From contig CALSCQ010001516.1 in the NCBI GenBank assembly GCA_943704525.1, positions 1 to 27,218 on the forward strand: DNA of 27,218 nt. Reading direction: 5' to 3'. The notes under the pieces were generated by a model that saw only the letters and a list, made by a program, of their open reading frames with translations, ran no database searches and was not told where the DNA came from. A program made the translations under genes and the position numbers. Within the stretch, counting starts at the first letter, position 1, and each line of letters begins with the position of its first letter. Below, piece after piece: positions 1 to 10,600 of this stretch. The stretch is from Pigoraptor vietnamica. Taxonomy: Eukaryota; Opisthokonta; Filasterea.

Positions 1-5
1 GCTCT

Positions 6-24
6 CCCCCCCCCCCCCCCCCCC
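6..24. repeat. Poly-C run at left window edge
   Basis: Nineteen consecutive C residues preceded by gctct. The right edge of the window also ends in a C run after ctctct. Such runs often stop assembly, so this may be a contig end rather than a biological boundary. On the minus strand it lies in the first intron of the gene whose exon is 70-747. Confidence 0.85.
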
Positions 25-69
25 GCGTAAATGAATATGGCACCCATGTCGCACGACTTGAGCACTCAC

Positions 70-747
70 CGCGAATTCCTCGAATGGTCCGTAGTCGTCC
101 ACACCACTGCCGACCGTTGCAAAGTATGAGCCACTTCTGTATGTGTTCATGGACGTCCACCACCGCGTCGGTGTGTAGTGATTGTCGTTGAAGTTCAGCC
201 CGTATTTTTGGTTCGCCGCCGGCCATATCCTGTTGCTGCCGTCCGGCCAACTTAACTGGGCGAAACGCATGCGTCCATCTCCCCACATGTACGAAATCTC
301 GACGAGGTTGTTGCGAAGGTTATTCCCCGCCGTGCACCAGTAAGTGACTGAACTGTGCCGATCGCGTCGGACGCGCGCACCGCCACGCGTCAAATTCGAG
401 GACAACTGCGTCGCGTCATCAGCCCGAGCCGCACCGTCAGGGTCAGCCTCGACGGCGCGCTGACGTGCCTCGGCCTGCCCGTGGCCGCTAGCGCCGCCGT
501 CACTGACAGTTGTTGTTGCAGTCGACTCCATCCTCTGTTCCGCGATACCGTCCACGTCGGCAGCGCCCCCGGAGGCAAGGGCCATGTCGATGCTATTCGC
601 GACCGCGAGAAAGAGACACGCAAGCAAGAGAACGACGCCGGTTGCGCCGCCGCTTGTCGTGCCGATGCGCGTGCGGTGCGGCACGGCCGACCGGCCTCGC
701 CAGTGCACGCCGTGCGCATGGTCGGCGTTGCGTTGATGCGTTCCCAT
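70..747 (-). CDS. First exon of unrecognised secreted or type II membrane protein (partial)
   Basis: A 226-codon open frame runs from an ATG at 747-745 (G at -3, G at +4) to a GTGAGT donor at 69-64, ending in phase 0. Further exons would lie left of the window. The N-terminus has about 35 polar, basic residues, then a hydrophobic stretch near residues 38-58 (GVVLLLACLFLAVANSIDMA), which could be a signal anchor or a late signal peptide. A low-complexity Ala/Asp/Gly/Glu linker follows, with one N-glycosylation sequon (NLT) and a basic RVRRDRH patch that might be a processing site. The last 90 residues are rich in Trp, Tyr and Asn (SYMWGDGRMRFAQLSWPDG, RIWPAANQKYGLNF, TRWWTSMNTYRSGSYF) and look like a folded beta-type extracellular domain. 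I do not recognise the family. The frame is open to the window edge, and opposite-strand frames over the same bases look like GC shadows. Confidence 0.62.
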
Positions 748-1672
748 CTCGACGCCGTCCACGAGGGCACGACTAGGTCGTTGGCGAATCCGCACAACTG
801 AAAGTGCCGTCAGTTTGCGCGCCGGTGCGAAAAAGCCGTTCTGCCGGTTCGGCGGGCGCCCGGCAGCCAGCCCCGAATGACTTGCTTCACTTCGCTCACG
901 GTCACGATGGCCGAGATGCCGGCCCAACGGTTTGCGAATTCGAGGTGGCCTCGTGCAATGCGCGTGAGGAAGGGAAGGGCGATGTGAATTGGGAACGGAA
1001 CCGAGCATATCACACCTGTTATTCAGGCGTCCATCGGGCGCGCTGAAAACACGATTCCGGAATTTCTCAAATCGAGCCATTTGTATGGCGTTTTCCATGT
1101 CGGACGATTTATTCTCGAATCGGAATGAAAAAATGACGTTCATTGGTGTAGGCCGTCTGGACATCGGATTTTTCAGCGCCGACCCGGCGCTTTTTAGACT
1201 CCGGTGGACTCCGAATCGGCGGCCAGCAAAGTGACTGAATCAGTCCCTTAGTGACCGGCGGGCGGCTGGCATTCAGGACCGGTGGCTTGCCCGAACTATG
1301 AAGTTGGGGAACAGGTACCGGGTGCGGCGGCGCGCGAATGGCTAGGCCGTACGTGTCCGTGCCGTCCGCCGGCGACGTTGCCGAAGCACCTCCGAGTCTG
1401 AAAACTAAGTGTACAATAAAGGGAGCGACGACGCGGTGCCGGCGGAACTGTCAGTTAGGCTGAGGGCTATAATAATTATCAGCAAAATTTCGCGTTGTCG
1501 CGGCGAATCGGAGGCGTCCCCGCACGACCGGCCGAACAGTTGAGCCGAGTGTGACACTGACCCAACAGAATTTTCTGAAAAGACAATGGCTGCAGCGACA
1601 ATTACGTCTCAGGTGACCGACCGGAACGTAAACAGGCCTTTAATGCGAAGATAGCGGAACCGCGAGGCGTCG
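748..1672. other. Intergenic interval between two minus-strand genes
   Basis: No convincing coding frame: the short open frames here lack domain character and splice context. The right part holds the 3' UTR of the giant gene. The left part should hold the promoter of the gene starting at 747. A short A/T-rich patch lies at about 1468-1492 (ataataattatcagcaaaat). An AATAAA occurs on the plus strand at 1415-1420, but no plus-strand gene is seen that would use it. Confidence 0.6.
1639..1644 (-). terminator. Candidate poly(A) signal of the giant gene
   Basis: The minus strand reads ATTAAA about 30 bases after the TAA stop (1675-1673) of the giant gene. ATTAAA is the commonest variant of the animal AATAAA signal. 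Assignment is by position only. Confidence 0.35.
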
Positions 1673-4600
1673 TTACCGCTTCTTTGGGTTGAGAATGTTC
1701 TCCTTCGCCTTGCGCACCGTCTCAAACTTGGAGAAGAGGCCGATCGCGCGGCGCGAGTACATCGAATAATCGTTGGCTTTCGCTGTTGGAGCGCAAGTGG
1801 ATATAGATCAGTCGAGCGCACGTCTGGCGTCTACGCGAATCAAGTGAAATTGCCGTGGCGCGCCGCTGCAAATAGCCAACACCAAAGTAAGTCAATTTCT
1901 CACCTGTGCGCTGCTCTTCTGTGAGCGGTTCGTCGTCGTCCCCACTTGTCATCGGCACGGTGTGCGGGTCGTCGTCTCCAGTCGAGCTCGCTCCCGCAGC
2001 AAACTTCGCCGCAACCTCCTTCTTGTCGCGGCGGTGGGACTCCTGCCCCTCGGCGACGTCGTCCGCGCCCCTAATGCGCTCCAGCAGCGACAGCCGCCGT
2101 GCCGGCTTCTCTTCGACCTCGAGGGGGGTAAACTCGACGAGGTTGTCCAGACTGCCAATGCGCGACATTGTGTGCGCGGGGTTGTCCATCATCTCGATCC
2201 CCTCCTCTTCCGCCATCCACTCGGCCGCCGCCTGTTCCTGCGCAGTCAGATCGTGCGCTTCGCGCGTCACAACGACGTGGCGAACAAGCACCGATTCTTC
2301 CGGCGCAACCACCGGCTCGCCGTACTCCGGCATCGGAGGGGGAGCGTCTGGCCGGTGCGTCTCCACAAAGTGCGCAAGGGGGGCCGCGGGCGCCTCGTCG
2401 CCAGCATTCCCTGCCACGTGCGCCGACGTGAGCACGTCGAGCGACCCGGCACGACTCAGCGTGGCGTGCGTCTTCGGCGCGGCGCCCGTGAGGTCTTCGA
2501 AGCTCACGCTCCTGGAACGCATGGGGTTGTCGAGCATCTCAATTTCGTCCTGCGTGGCCATCCAGTCCTCGAGCACCGTCTCTTGACTCAGCGACTTCTT
2601 GATCCCTGCGGGCGCCGGCTTCTTCTGCGCCATCCGCCGCCGGTACACCACGGCACCCACGACGCACGCCGCGACGCCCAGCACGCCCACGACGCCACCG
2701 ACGATCGGCCCGACGTTCGAGGACGAACTCTTCTTGCCGCTGATCGTGGTCGCAGTCTTGAACGTGTACTGCGCAAAGGACGTCGTCGCCAGCGTACTCG
2801 CCCTGCGGCGGGCCACTTCGCGAGGACACACGGTCCACTCAAACGCGCTCCCCGAGACGCCGTCCTGCGTCCCCGGCTTTCCATACACCTTCGATTCGCC
2901 GCACTTGCCCGTGCCAGGGACCCACTGCAGTGCGTGGGCGTCCCACGTGACCAGCTCGAGGTAGCCGTCGCTCGCGGTGACGGTGGCAAGTTGGCTGCCG
3001 GAGAGGAACACGCCGACTTTCACGACGGTCGCCGCGTCCGACAGCACAAATGACATGTCGATGAACTTGACGAGCTTGTCGCCCGAAGTGTACTGCTCGG
3101 GCTTGCGCAGGAAGGGCATGGCGCCCGGCTCGAGCGTCACGGGCGCGTCATAGTCGTCGCGTGAGACGTCTCCCACGACAAGGGTGCCGTTGTTGACAAT
3201 TTCGGTTGCCTCCGTCGCAGAAATGGCGACGGAAATGCCCGTTACGCCGTACGCACGCCGAGGAAAGTGAGCGTCGATGTCCTCGGGGTCCGAAAAGCTG
3301 CGTTGTTGGGTGCGCGGGTGAAAGAGGGGCGGGGGGTTAGAGTCCAGGTTCCACGTCGCTTGCTGGACACAGCAGAGATAGCCGGCACGTGTGCGGGTAC
3401 GCGTGTCCGCGCGTGTATGAAGCGCGCGTTGCATGGGCAGTATGCGGCATGCACGATGCAAGGGAAACCCACCGGTAATCAGTGTCGGCGAGTACAATGA
3501 TGGGCTTGTCGGACGTCACAGACGAAGCGAGCCCGGCGTAGTTGTGCGCGCGCACCGTGTTCCACAGCGTGCGGTACCGCTCCAACATAAAGTGCGAGTG
3601 GAAGCGACGGATGTTCGTGATGTTGCGACCCGTCTCCGCCTTGCCAGAGTAGAGGCCGAGCGTGAGATACGACGTGTCGTTTTCGTTCTTGCCTCTGAAG
3701 ACGTTGTCGCCCAGCGCCTTTCGCAGCGCCGACGTGTTGAAGCTGAAGCCGACAGAGACGAAGCGCTGAATGTCCGCGCCGCCAGGCGTGGAGCCAATGG
3801 CCCAATCGTAGTACCTGGACATCGTCAGTCGTCAGAGAGAGAGATCGTGGAAGGACACCGGCACATAAGACGACAAGAGCATATACACAAAGCGCGCGCA
3901 GGCATCCAAGCAGTATGATTTTTTCAAGTTGCCCGCGACTTACTTGATGCCCGACTCGGGGTCGCTGAAGCCCTCGTACTTGATGGAGATGGCATCGTTC
4001 GTTGTGGTGAAGATCGTGCCGGTGCCATCGGGCGTCCCGTTCGCGACAGTAGCCGTGACGTCCACGCGGTCGCTCAGCGGCGGTGTAAGGTCCACAAGCA
4101 CAGGCGGCGTCTTCACCGACCTGACAAGCAGCGCACCGTTCGTGGCGCGCACGGTCGCAAAGTATGTCCTGTTGTGCGATAACGTGATGTTCGTGACGGT
4201 CGCGATGATCGTGTCGTCGTTGGGATCGAGTGAATCGGCTGGCTTGAAGGGGCGAACGGACGTCGGGCTGCGCGCATTGCCGACAGCAACCTAGGGGTAT
4301 TGTGGCGAATTCACACGCATTAGACCCGTGCTGTGAGACGTGCGAGGTGTGCGTGCGTTCGTGCGTGCGTGTGCGTGTGCAGTGCGTATGGGCTTTATGT
4401 GCGCGCGTGCATCCACTTACGTCGTAGAGCATGATACCAGACTCGTAGTCGGTACACGACCACAGCACCCTCAGCGCCGTTCCGTTCGAATGAAAGGTGA
4501 TCTGGTTGTGGCCGTCCGTCTCCGCGTCCGCCATCGACACGATAATCGTGCGCAGACACTCCGGCGGTGTGAGGTCGACCATCACGCCGTTCGTCACGGA

Positions 4601-7600
4601 CGGCAGAGAGTAGAGGCCAGCCGCGTTGCGCGCACGCAAAAAGACAAAGTACTGTGCCGCCCCGAGCCACCGGATGCGCGGCGTGCAACCCGTCTTGCCA
4701 ACCCCGGACCCCTCGGAGTCCGGCGGGCATAGGCACTTGTACGACCCCAGCTCGTTCACGCACGTAGCCTTCGGGAAGCACGGCGACTTCTCGCCGCACT
4801 CATCCACATCGTCGCAGAGGGTGCCGTTGGCGACAAAGCCGGCCCGGCAAGCACACATCGGTGACCCACCCACCGCCACGCACTCGGCGCCCCGGGTGCA
4901 CGTTTTGCCCGCGCATGGGTCCGCAACAACGAGTGAATCGGCGCACGTGGGACCGCCAAAGTTTCCTGCGCACGCGCACTTGTTGGTCGACACGCACGTT
5001 CCGCCGTTCTTGCATGGAATGGCGCAGGTTGGAGCTGTCGTCGAAAGCGAAGCAGACACCGACGCGTTCTTGACGGTCGCCCACGGGATGAATGCATTGT
5101 CGATGAGCCCCATGAAGAATGAGTACGCCGCTCCCGGCACCACGGCGACGGTGGCGGACAGTGCAAACGGACACGTGGGGTCGGCATCCATGGTAGCATT
5201 GATCCGCGTGGCATTGACGGCCAGGAAGCACGTGTCGCTTGAGCAGCCTGCAGCGCCACCGTGCACAACATGAGTACCTCCGCGAAACAGGAAATGTGTG
5301 ATGGAACGCCATTAAGACACTCACACACGCACACACTCTCTCTTACCTGTGAACGCAAAGAGCACGGCGTAGATGCCATCGGTCGACGCATTTGCCGGCG
5401 CCACGTCAACGCACGACGTGACCGTGATGGAGGGCGAGATGGCGTCCACATGCGTCCATGTGCCCAGTGCACCCGCCACGGCGCCGCGACTCCATGCGTC
5501 GCAAGAAAATGTCTCCTGCGGGAAGGCCAGAGGGAAAACAACCTGCGCCGCAAGCTGCGCGGCTGGGGATGCAGTCGCACCGAACTTCACATCCTGCGCG
5601 CTTGCACAGCTCGCGCCCACGCTCGTGCACGTCGTGCCGTCTCCAATGTAACCCGGCCGGCACTCGCATCGGTAGGCGCCCGGCGTGTTCTTGCAGTCTG
5701 CGTTCCGATCGCAAGAGTACGTTTTCTCCGCACACTCGTCAACGTCCGCGCAGTTGATGAAGTCGCCGGGGGCAGCCGTGAAGCCCGGCATGCACGCGCA
5801 TGCTCCGGCCTTGCATATCGCGTTGGGGCTGTGGCAACCGAGCGGTCCGACGCCGTCGCCGTCGAATCCAGAAGCGCACGAGCACACGAACGATCCGTAC
5901 GTGTTTTTGCAGTCGGCAAGCGGGTGGCAGGGGGGGTCGACAGCTGCGCACTCGTCCACGTCGACGCACACGCGCTCAATCGTCTTGTTGAAGTGCAGCA
6001 GGTCCGTGACGTTGAGGCCGTCGTGGCCGGCAGGCAGGAGTTCCGCTTGGAGAATGTCGTTCGGGTCGCGGAGAATGCCAGTGGCGGTGTAGATCGTCGC
6101 GTTGAGGAAAACAATGCCGTCCACCTCGCGATAGCCGGGCTGGCAGGCGTACTGCGCCAGTGACACCGTGACGTTGCCCGTGAGCACGCGCGCATCGGCG
6201 GTGCAGTTGGTGTCGCACGCGTGCGACCACTGCGGAAGGCACGGGACGCACGCGCCCGAGGGGACGGGTAGGTATTCCTTCACATTCGGTGCGGCTTTGG
6301 TGCTGCCAACCGCGAGCTCGTAGGAAACGACGGGGCTGTCGGCGTCGCCGAATACAGGGGCGCCGTCGCACTGCTCGGCGTCCGCGGCCGCCGGCATTCC
6401 CACAGCCACAAATTCAGCCGCGTCACGTGTTCCCGGGGCGATGATGATGGGGTCGTCCTTGTCCCCGCCGAACGGCCACACAGCCGCACGGATAACATTC
6501 GAAAGCATAATGGGAGCGCCCGTGGATGCCCCCACGGAGACACCGTCGACAACCCAGTTCACCGACCCGTCGCCAGCCACTGAGAAATCGAACGTCGACA
6601 TGGAGGTGAACGGGGAGGTGCTATTGACGAGGAGCACGAACGACGCAGTGCGGGTGCGCGCACTCATGACCCAGCCGAGCACGTAGCCGGCATGCGGGTG
6701 GAACTGTAGACCGATCGCGTCATACGCGACGTCCCCATTCCACAACGACTGCTGCGGGAACGGCTTGCTGAGTTGCGGCAGCGGCTCGGGCAGTCCGGAC
6801 GGAAGGGCGCCGTCGGAGTTCCAGACTGAGAACGACGTGACAACGCCCGCGGACTTCGCCGGCCGCAGCTGCACCCAGAATTCGCCCTGGCGGGTGGGCA
6901 CAGTCGTCTGGTAAGCGCCCGTGAAGACAGCGCCCGCCGTCGATTCGAGAGACACCGAGACGCCTGTCGCAGTGCGCGTGACACGGGACGGCTGCACGAC
7001 CATGGAAAACACCGACGACTTGGCCGTTGCCGCGGGCGCCGCAGTCCAACCAGCGCGGCCGGGTTTGAATTGCGGCGATGAGAACGTATCCGTTGTCATC
7101 GGGCAGAGGCCGTCGGGTGTCCCGTCAAACTCGACCCACGCGGCGGCGATCCACGAGAGCGTCGACTGGTACTGCGCGTCTGTCACAATGTGCCACACGC
7201 CGTCCACGTCCACGGCGGCGCCGTCGCGCACGAAACCCGCCGAGGGGGCGGTGGAGTCGATGGTCACCGGCGGCGACGTGAGCTGGACTACCCTTCCGGC
7301 CCCTGTCGTCGCTGATATAGTCGCAACGAACGACTGCCCCACATCAAGCTTCAATCCTAAGAGACTGGCGGACGACGCCGAGCCGTCCGCGACCACTTCC
7401 CCAACGACGTAGCCAGACACCCCACCGGCGAGGAAGGTCACCCAGTACGACTCGATGCCGCTTTCCGCGTCGCTCACCGCGGAAACATTCTTGTGGCCGT
7501 TCAGAGAGACCCACGAAATGACGAGGGCGTTGTCTGCCGCCTGGTACTGCGCAGCCGTCGGAAGCACGCCGCCGGACACCGGCGCGAGGGCCCACGAGAT

Positions 7601-10600
7601 AGCCGAAGCGGTCACTGTCGGCGGCGTCACGTCAACGCGGACGCCATCAGATGCAACGGTGGTGCTGAGGCCGCCCGTGTTGGTGCAACGCACGAACGCG
7701 TAGTACGTCGTGTTCCCAGACGCGTCGAGCGTGACGTTGAGACGAAACGATCTAGCCATGCCGACGCTCGTGTAATTGGCCACGTCAAACGACGTCCCAT
7801 TGCGCATCGTGCGGTCGGTGCCAAAAGCCACCTCGTACCCGACCACTCCGAGCACGGTGTCAGAAAACCCGTCCCAATTCACCGCAAGGAACGTCGTGTC
7901 GTACTGAAAGTCCGTGTCCGGCACACGCGAGCCGTTCCCGTCGTTGACCACGCCCGCCACGGGGGACGCGCCGAAGCCCACAACTACGCCGTTGGAAGTC
8001 GCCGAAGCGGACGCGCCGGCGCCCGTGCTGCAGCGGACCGTCACGTAATAGCGCGTCAGGGCCACGAGGGGACTCTGGAGCTCAAAACGGACGGCCATGA
8101 CACCGTCCTGTGCGACGGGCTTAAAGGCGACCATGTCGTCCACGGCGCCGTCAACAAGACTGCCGAGCGCAGCCTCGAAGGAGAGCGCCTTGCCCGTCGT
8201 CGAGTTGAACCCGGACCACGTCGCCGACACGATGTACACGGAGCCTTCAGGGAGAGAGTGGATTGCAATGTTATGTGCTGCGGAATTCTGGACTTGCGCA
8301 GAATACAAGTGATAGCTTGTGCGTGCAAGACGAAGGTGCAAAAGTGAATGATTCACACAAAAAGGGGCGACAAAACCAGTCGGAGAGACCGCATACCTTG
8401 GAAGTCGATGTCGGCGCCGGGGTTCGGCCCGTCACGGACAACGCCCGGCGTGGGCTTTTCGGTCGAAACGAGTGCGCCATCCGAGCGCACAATGTGAGTC
8501 GTCCCCGCGCGGTTGAGCACAGCGACCTCCGCGAGGTACCTGACGCCATCCATGAGATTGATGTTGAAGAGCGAGCCGTAAGGCAAGAGGCCCGTCGATA
8601 CAAAGTCCGTGATGTTGGTGCCATCAGCATACACCAGGCGCCACCGGAATTCCACAACCCCGCACGCGTCGTCGATGGCCCAGTTCGCCGAGTACGAGAC
8701 GGTCGTCGCGCGCACTTGCAAATCGACGTCCGCGAGGCCGTCGCGGACCTCGTGCTGCACGAGCGAAGTAGCTTCGCTGTCGATCACGCGCATGACGGCA
8801 GACCGCGCCTGACGCCATCCGCCCGCGCGGTTGACGGCCCGCACAGATGCGTAGTAGTCGACGCCCGACGCGAGCTGCGCCTCGAAGGGAACGACGGCCG
8901 ACGACACCGACGGGGAGAGGGACACAGGGCCGTAAATAACGTCATTGCTACCATCGCCACCGGGTAGCGCACCGCGAACAATGCTCAGCTCGTAACGATC
9001 AAGGCCGCTGGGGTCGAAGAACCCATTCCACTCGACGGCAAAGCGCATGCGATCGAGCTGGCACGTGGAAGGCGCGTCTTGGCTGCCGCCCACTCCGCGA
9101 ATGCGGACAGTGCCATCGCCCGGCCGCGTAGCGTCGACGAGTGTGCCGGCGGAGGAAGCCGTCACGGACAGGTGCACCGCGTTGTATGCGGTGACGTCCG
9201 CAAAATAGACCTGGCCATCCAACAGCGCAAGCTTCGTGGCGCGATATGCGCGTTTGGTTCCGGACAGGGGTACCGGGAGAAGGGCGTCACGGCCGCCAAG
9301 GTTCGAGCCGATCGAGATCTCGTAAGACGCAATGGGGCTCTCCGCGTCCAGAAAGCCCATCCACGTGCACGCGAGCGACGAGTTGGAAGTCTGCGCGTGC
9401 GGACACGTGACCACGCCGCGCATGGGCGCCGTCGTGTCCACCGTTACTCCCGGGGATTCGGCGAGCATTGACGCAATGCCGTTACGCCCGACAGCAACGA
9501 CGGAGAGCAGCACCTGCGAGCCGCGGAGGCCAGCCACTTCGCTGGGGGTGAGAAGGCGTGCGTAGTACGGGTCCTCCACAGTCGTGCGCTTCAGCAGCGT
9601 CGCGTCGCCGGGATAGCTGCCGAGCGATATGTCGTACGAATCCACGCCTGCCCCACCGTCCACAAACTCCCAGTAGAACTGCAAATCCGCAGTGGCATCG
9701 AAGATGCCCGTGGAACCGAGAGCCATCGCGTCGCGCTTCGTCTGCGAGCCCACGTTGGTCCAAGACACGCGCGGCGCCTCGCGGTCGACCACAAAGCCCG
9801 GCGAGCGCGCGTCGAGGGAGCGCTCGCTACAGATGCCCCGCACGGTGACCCTGTAGCGCTGCGCGTCCACGAGCGTCTGCGGCAGAATGCAGTTGCCGGC
9901 GCCCTCGCCCGTGCGGTCAATCCCAAACGGCGTGAACAACTGCAGGGCCTCTGGGTCGTCGTCGGTGCCAATGGCCCACTCAAAGTGGAGGAGCGTGTCC
10001 ACCTCGCTCTCCCACCCTGAAAACGTCGCGATGACCTGCGTCGGGTCCGTCGTGTACGGCGTCTCGGTGGCTGCGGCGCCGTCCAGGACAGTCCCAGCCA
10101 CAGGCGTCGGCTTGATCGTGAGGTAGCTCGAAGTCGCGCGCCCGCTCGTCATGCCGGCCGCGTTGGTCGCCGTAACAATGTATCGGTAGACCTGGTCCTT
10201 CACGAGGGGCTCGGGCAGCTGGCTCACGGGGAATGCATACGCCGCCTCCGCGAAGCCCTCCATGTCAACGACAGCGCTGGCCACGTCCGCGCAGACGGTG
10301 TCAGCCACAGACGCGCACTTTTGCACGACCACGAGGGAGGATTTGACAGGCGTTTCGGGATCCACGGCGCTCCAGTGGAGACGGAGAGCGGTCGCCGAGG
10401 TCACCTCAAATTCCTGCACCGAAACGGGCGTGGGGAAGGGGAGTTCGAACGGGTGAGAGGCGCGAGACAGCGGGCATGCCGCAGAGCGTACATATAGGGT
10501 ACGACGGCATCCATCACATGCACGCACAGACTAAACACATTCACTCACGCACACGCATACGCACCTGGTCTTCATCCCCGCTGCCCACTATCAATTCGTT

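Larger units (their letters stand above)
1673..3297 (-). other. Exons 25-26: membrane-proximal domain, TM helix and cytoplasmic tail
   Basis: Exons 1904-3297 and 1673-1782. Exon 25 uses the acceptor aacgcag at 3304-3298, behind a clear branch-like CTCTAAC and pyrimidine tract. This gives a beta-type membrane-proximal segment (GVTGISVAISATEATEIV, KFIDMSFVLSDAATVVKVGV, YLELVTWDA), one TM helix and a long charged tail. Exon 26 ends the protein with a Tyr- and Lys-rich sequence (NDYSMYSRRAIGLFSKFETV, then KENILNPKKR). The tail has no kinase, TIR or other enzyme motif that I can see. Its repeated motifs are described separately. Confidence 0.8.

Noticed and set aside
1415-1420. AATAAA on the plus strand as the poly(A) signal of a plus-strand gene
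   Set aside because: No plausible plus-strand exon ends nearby. The frames at 355-1234 have no domain features and overlap a better minus-strand exon.
1962-3053. 363-codon plus-strand open frame, and similar long plus-strand frames at 5261-6163 and 7493-8347
   Set aside because: They are rich in Arg/His/Ala with no domain pattern and lie opposite clear minus-strand exons. They are shadows of a GC-rich codon bias.
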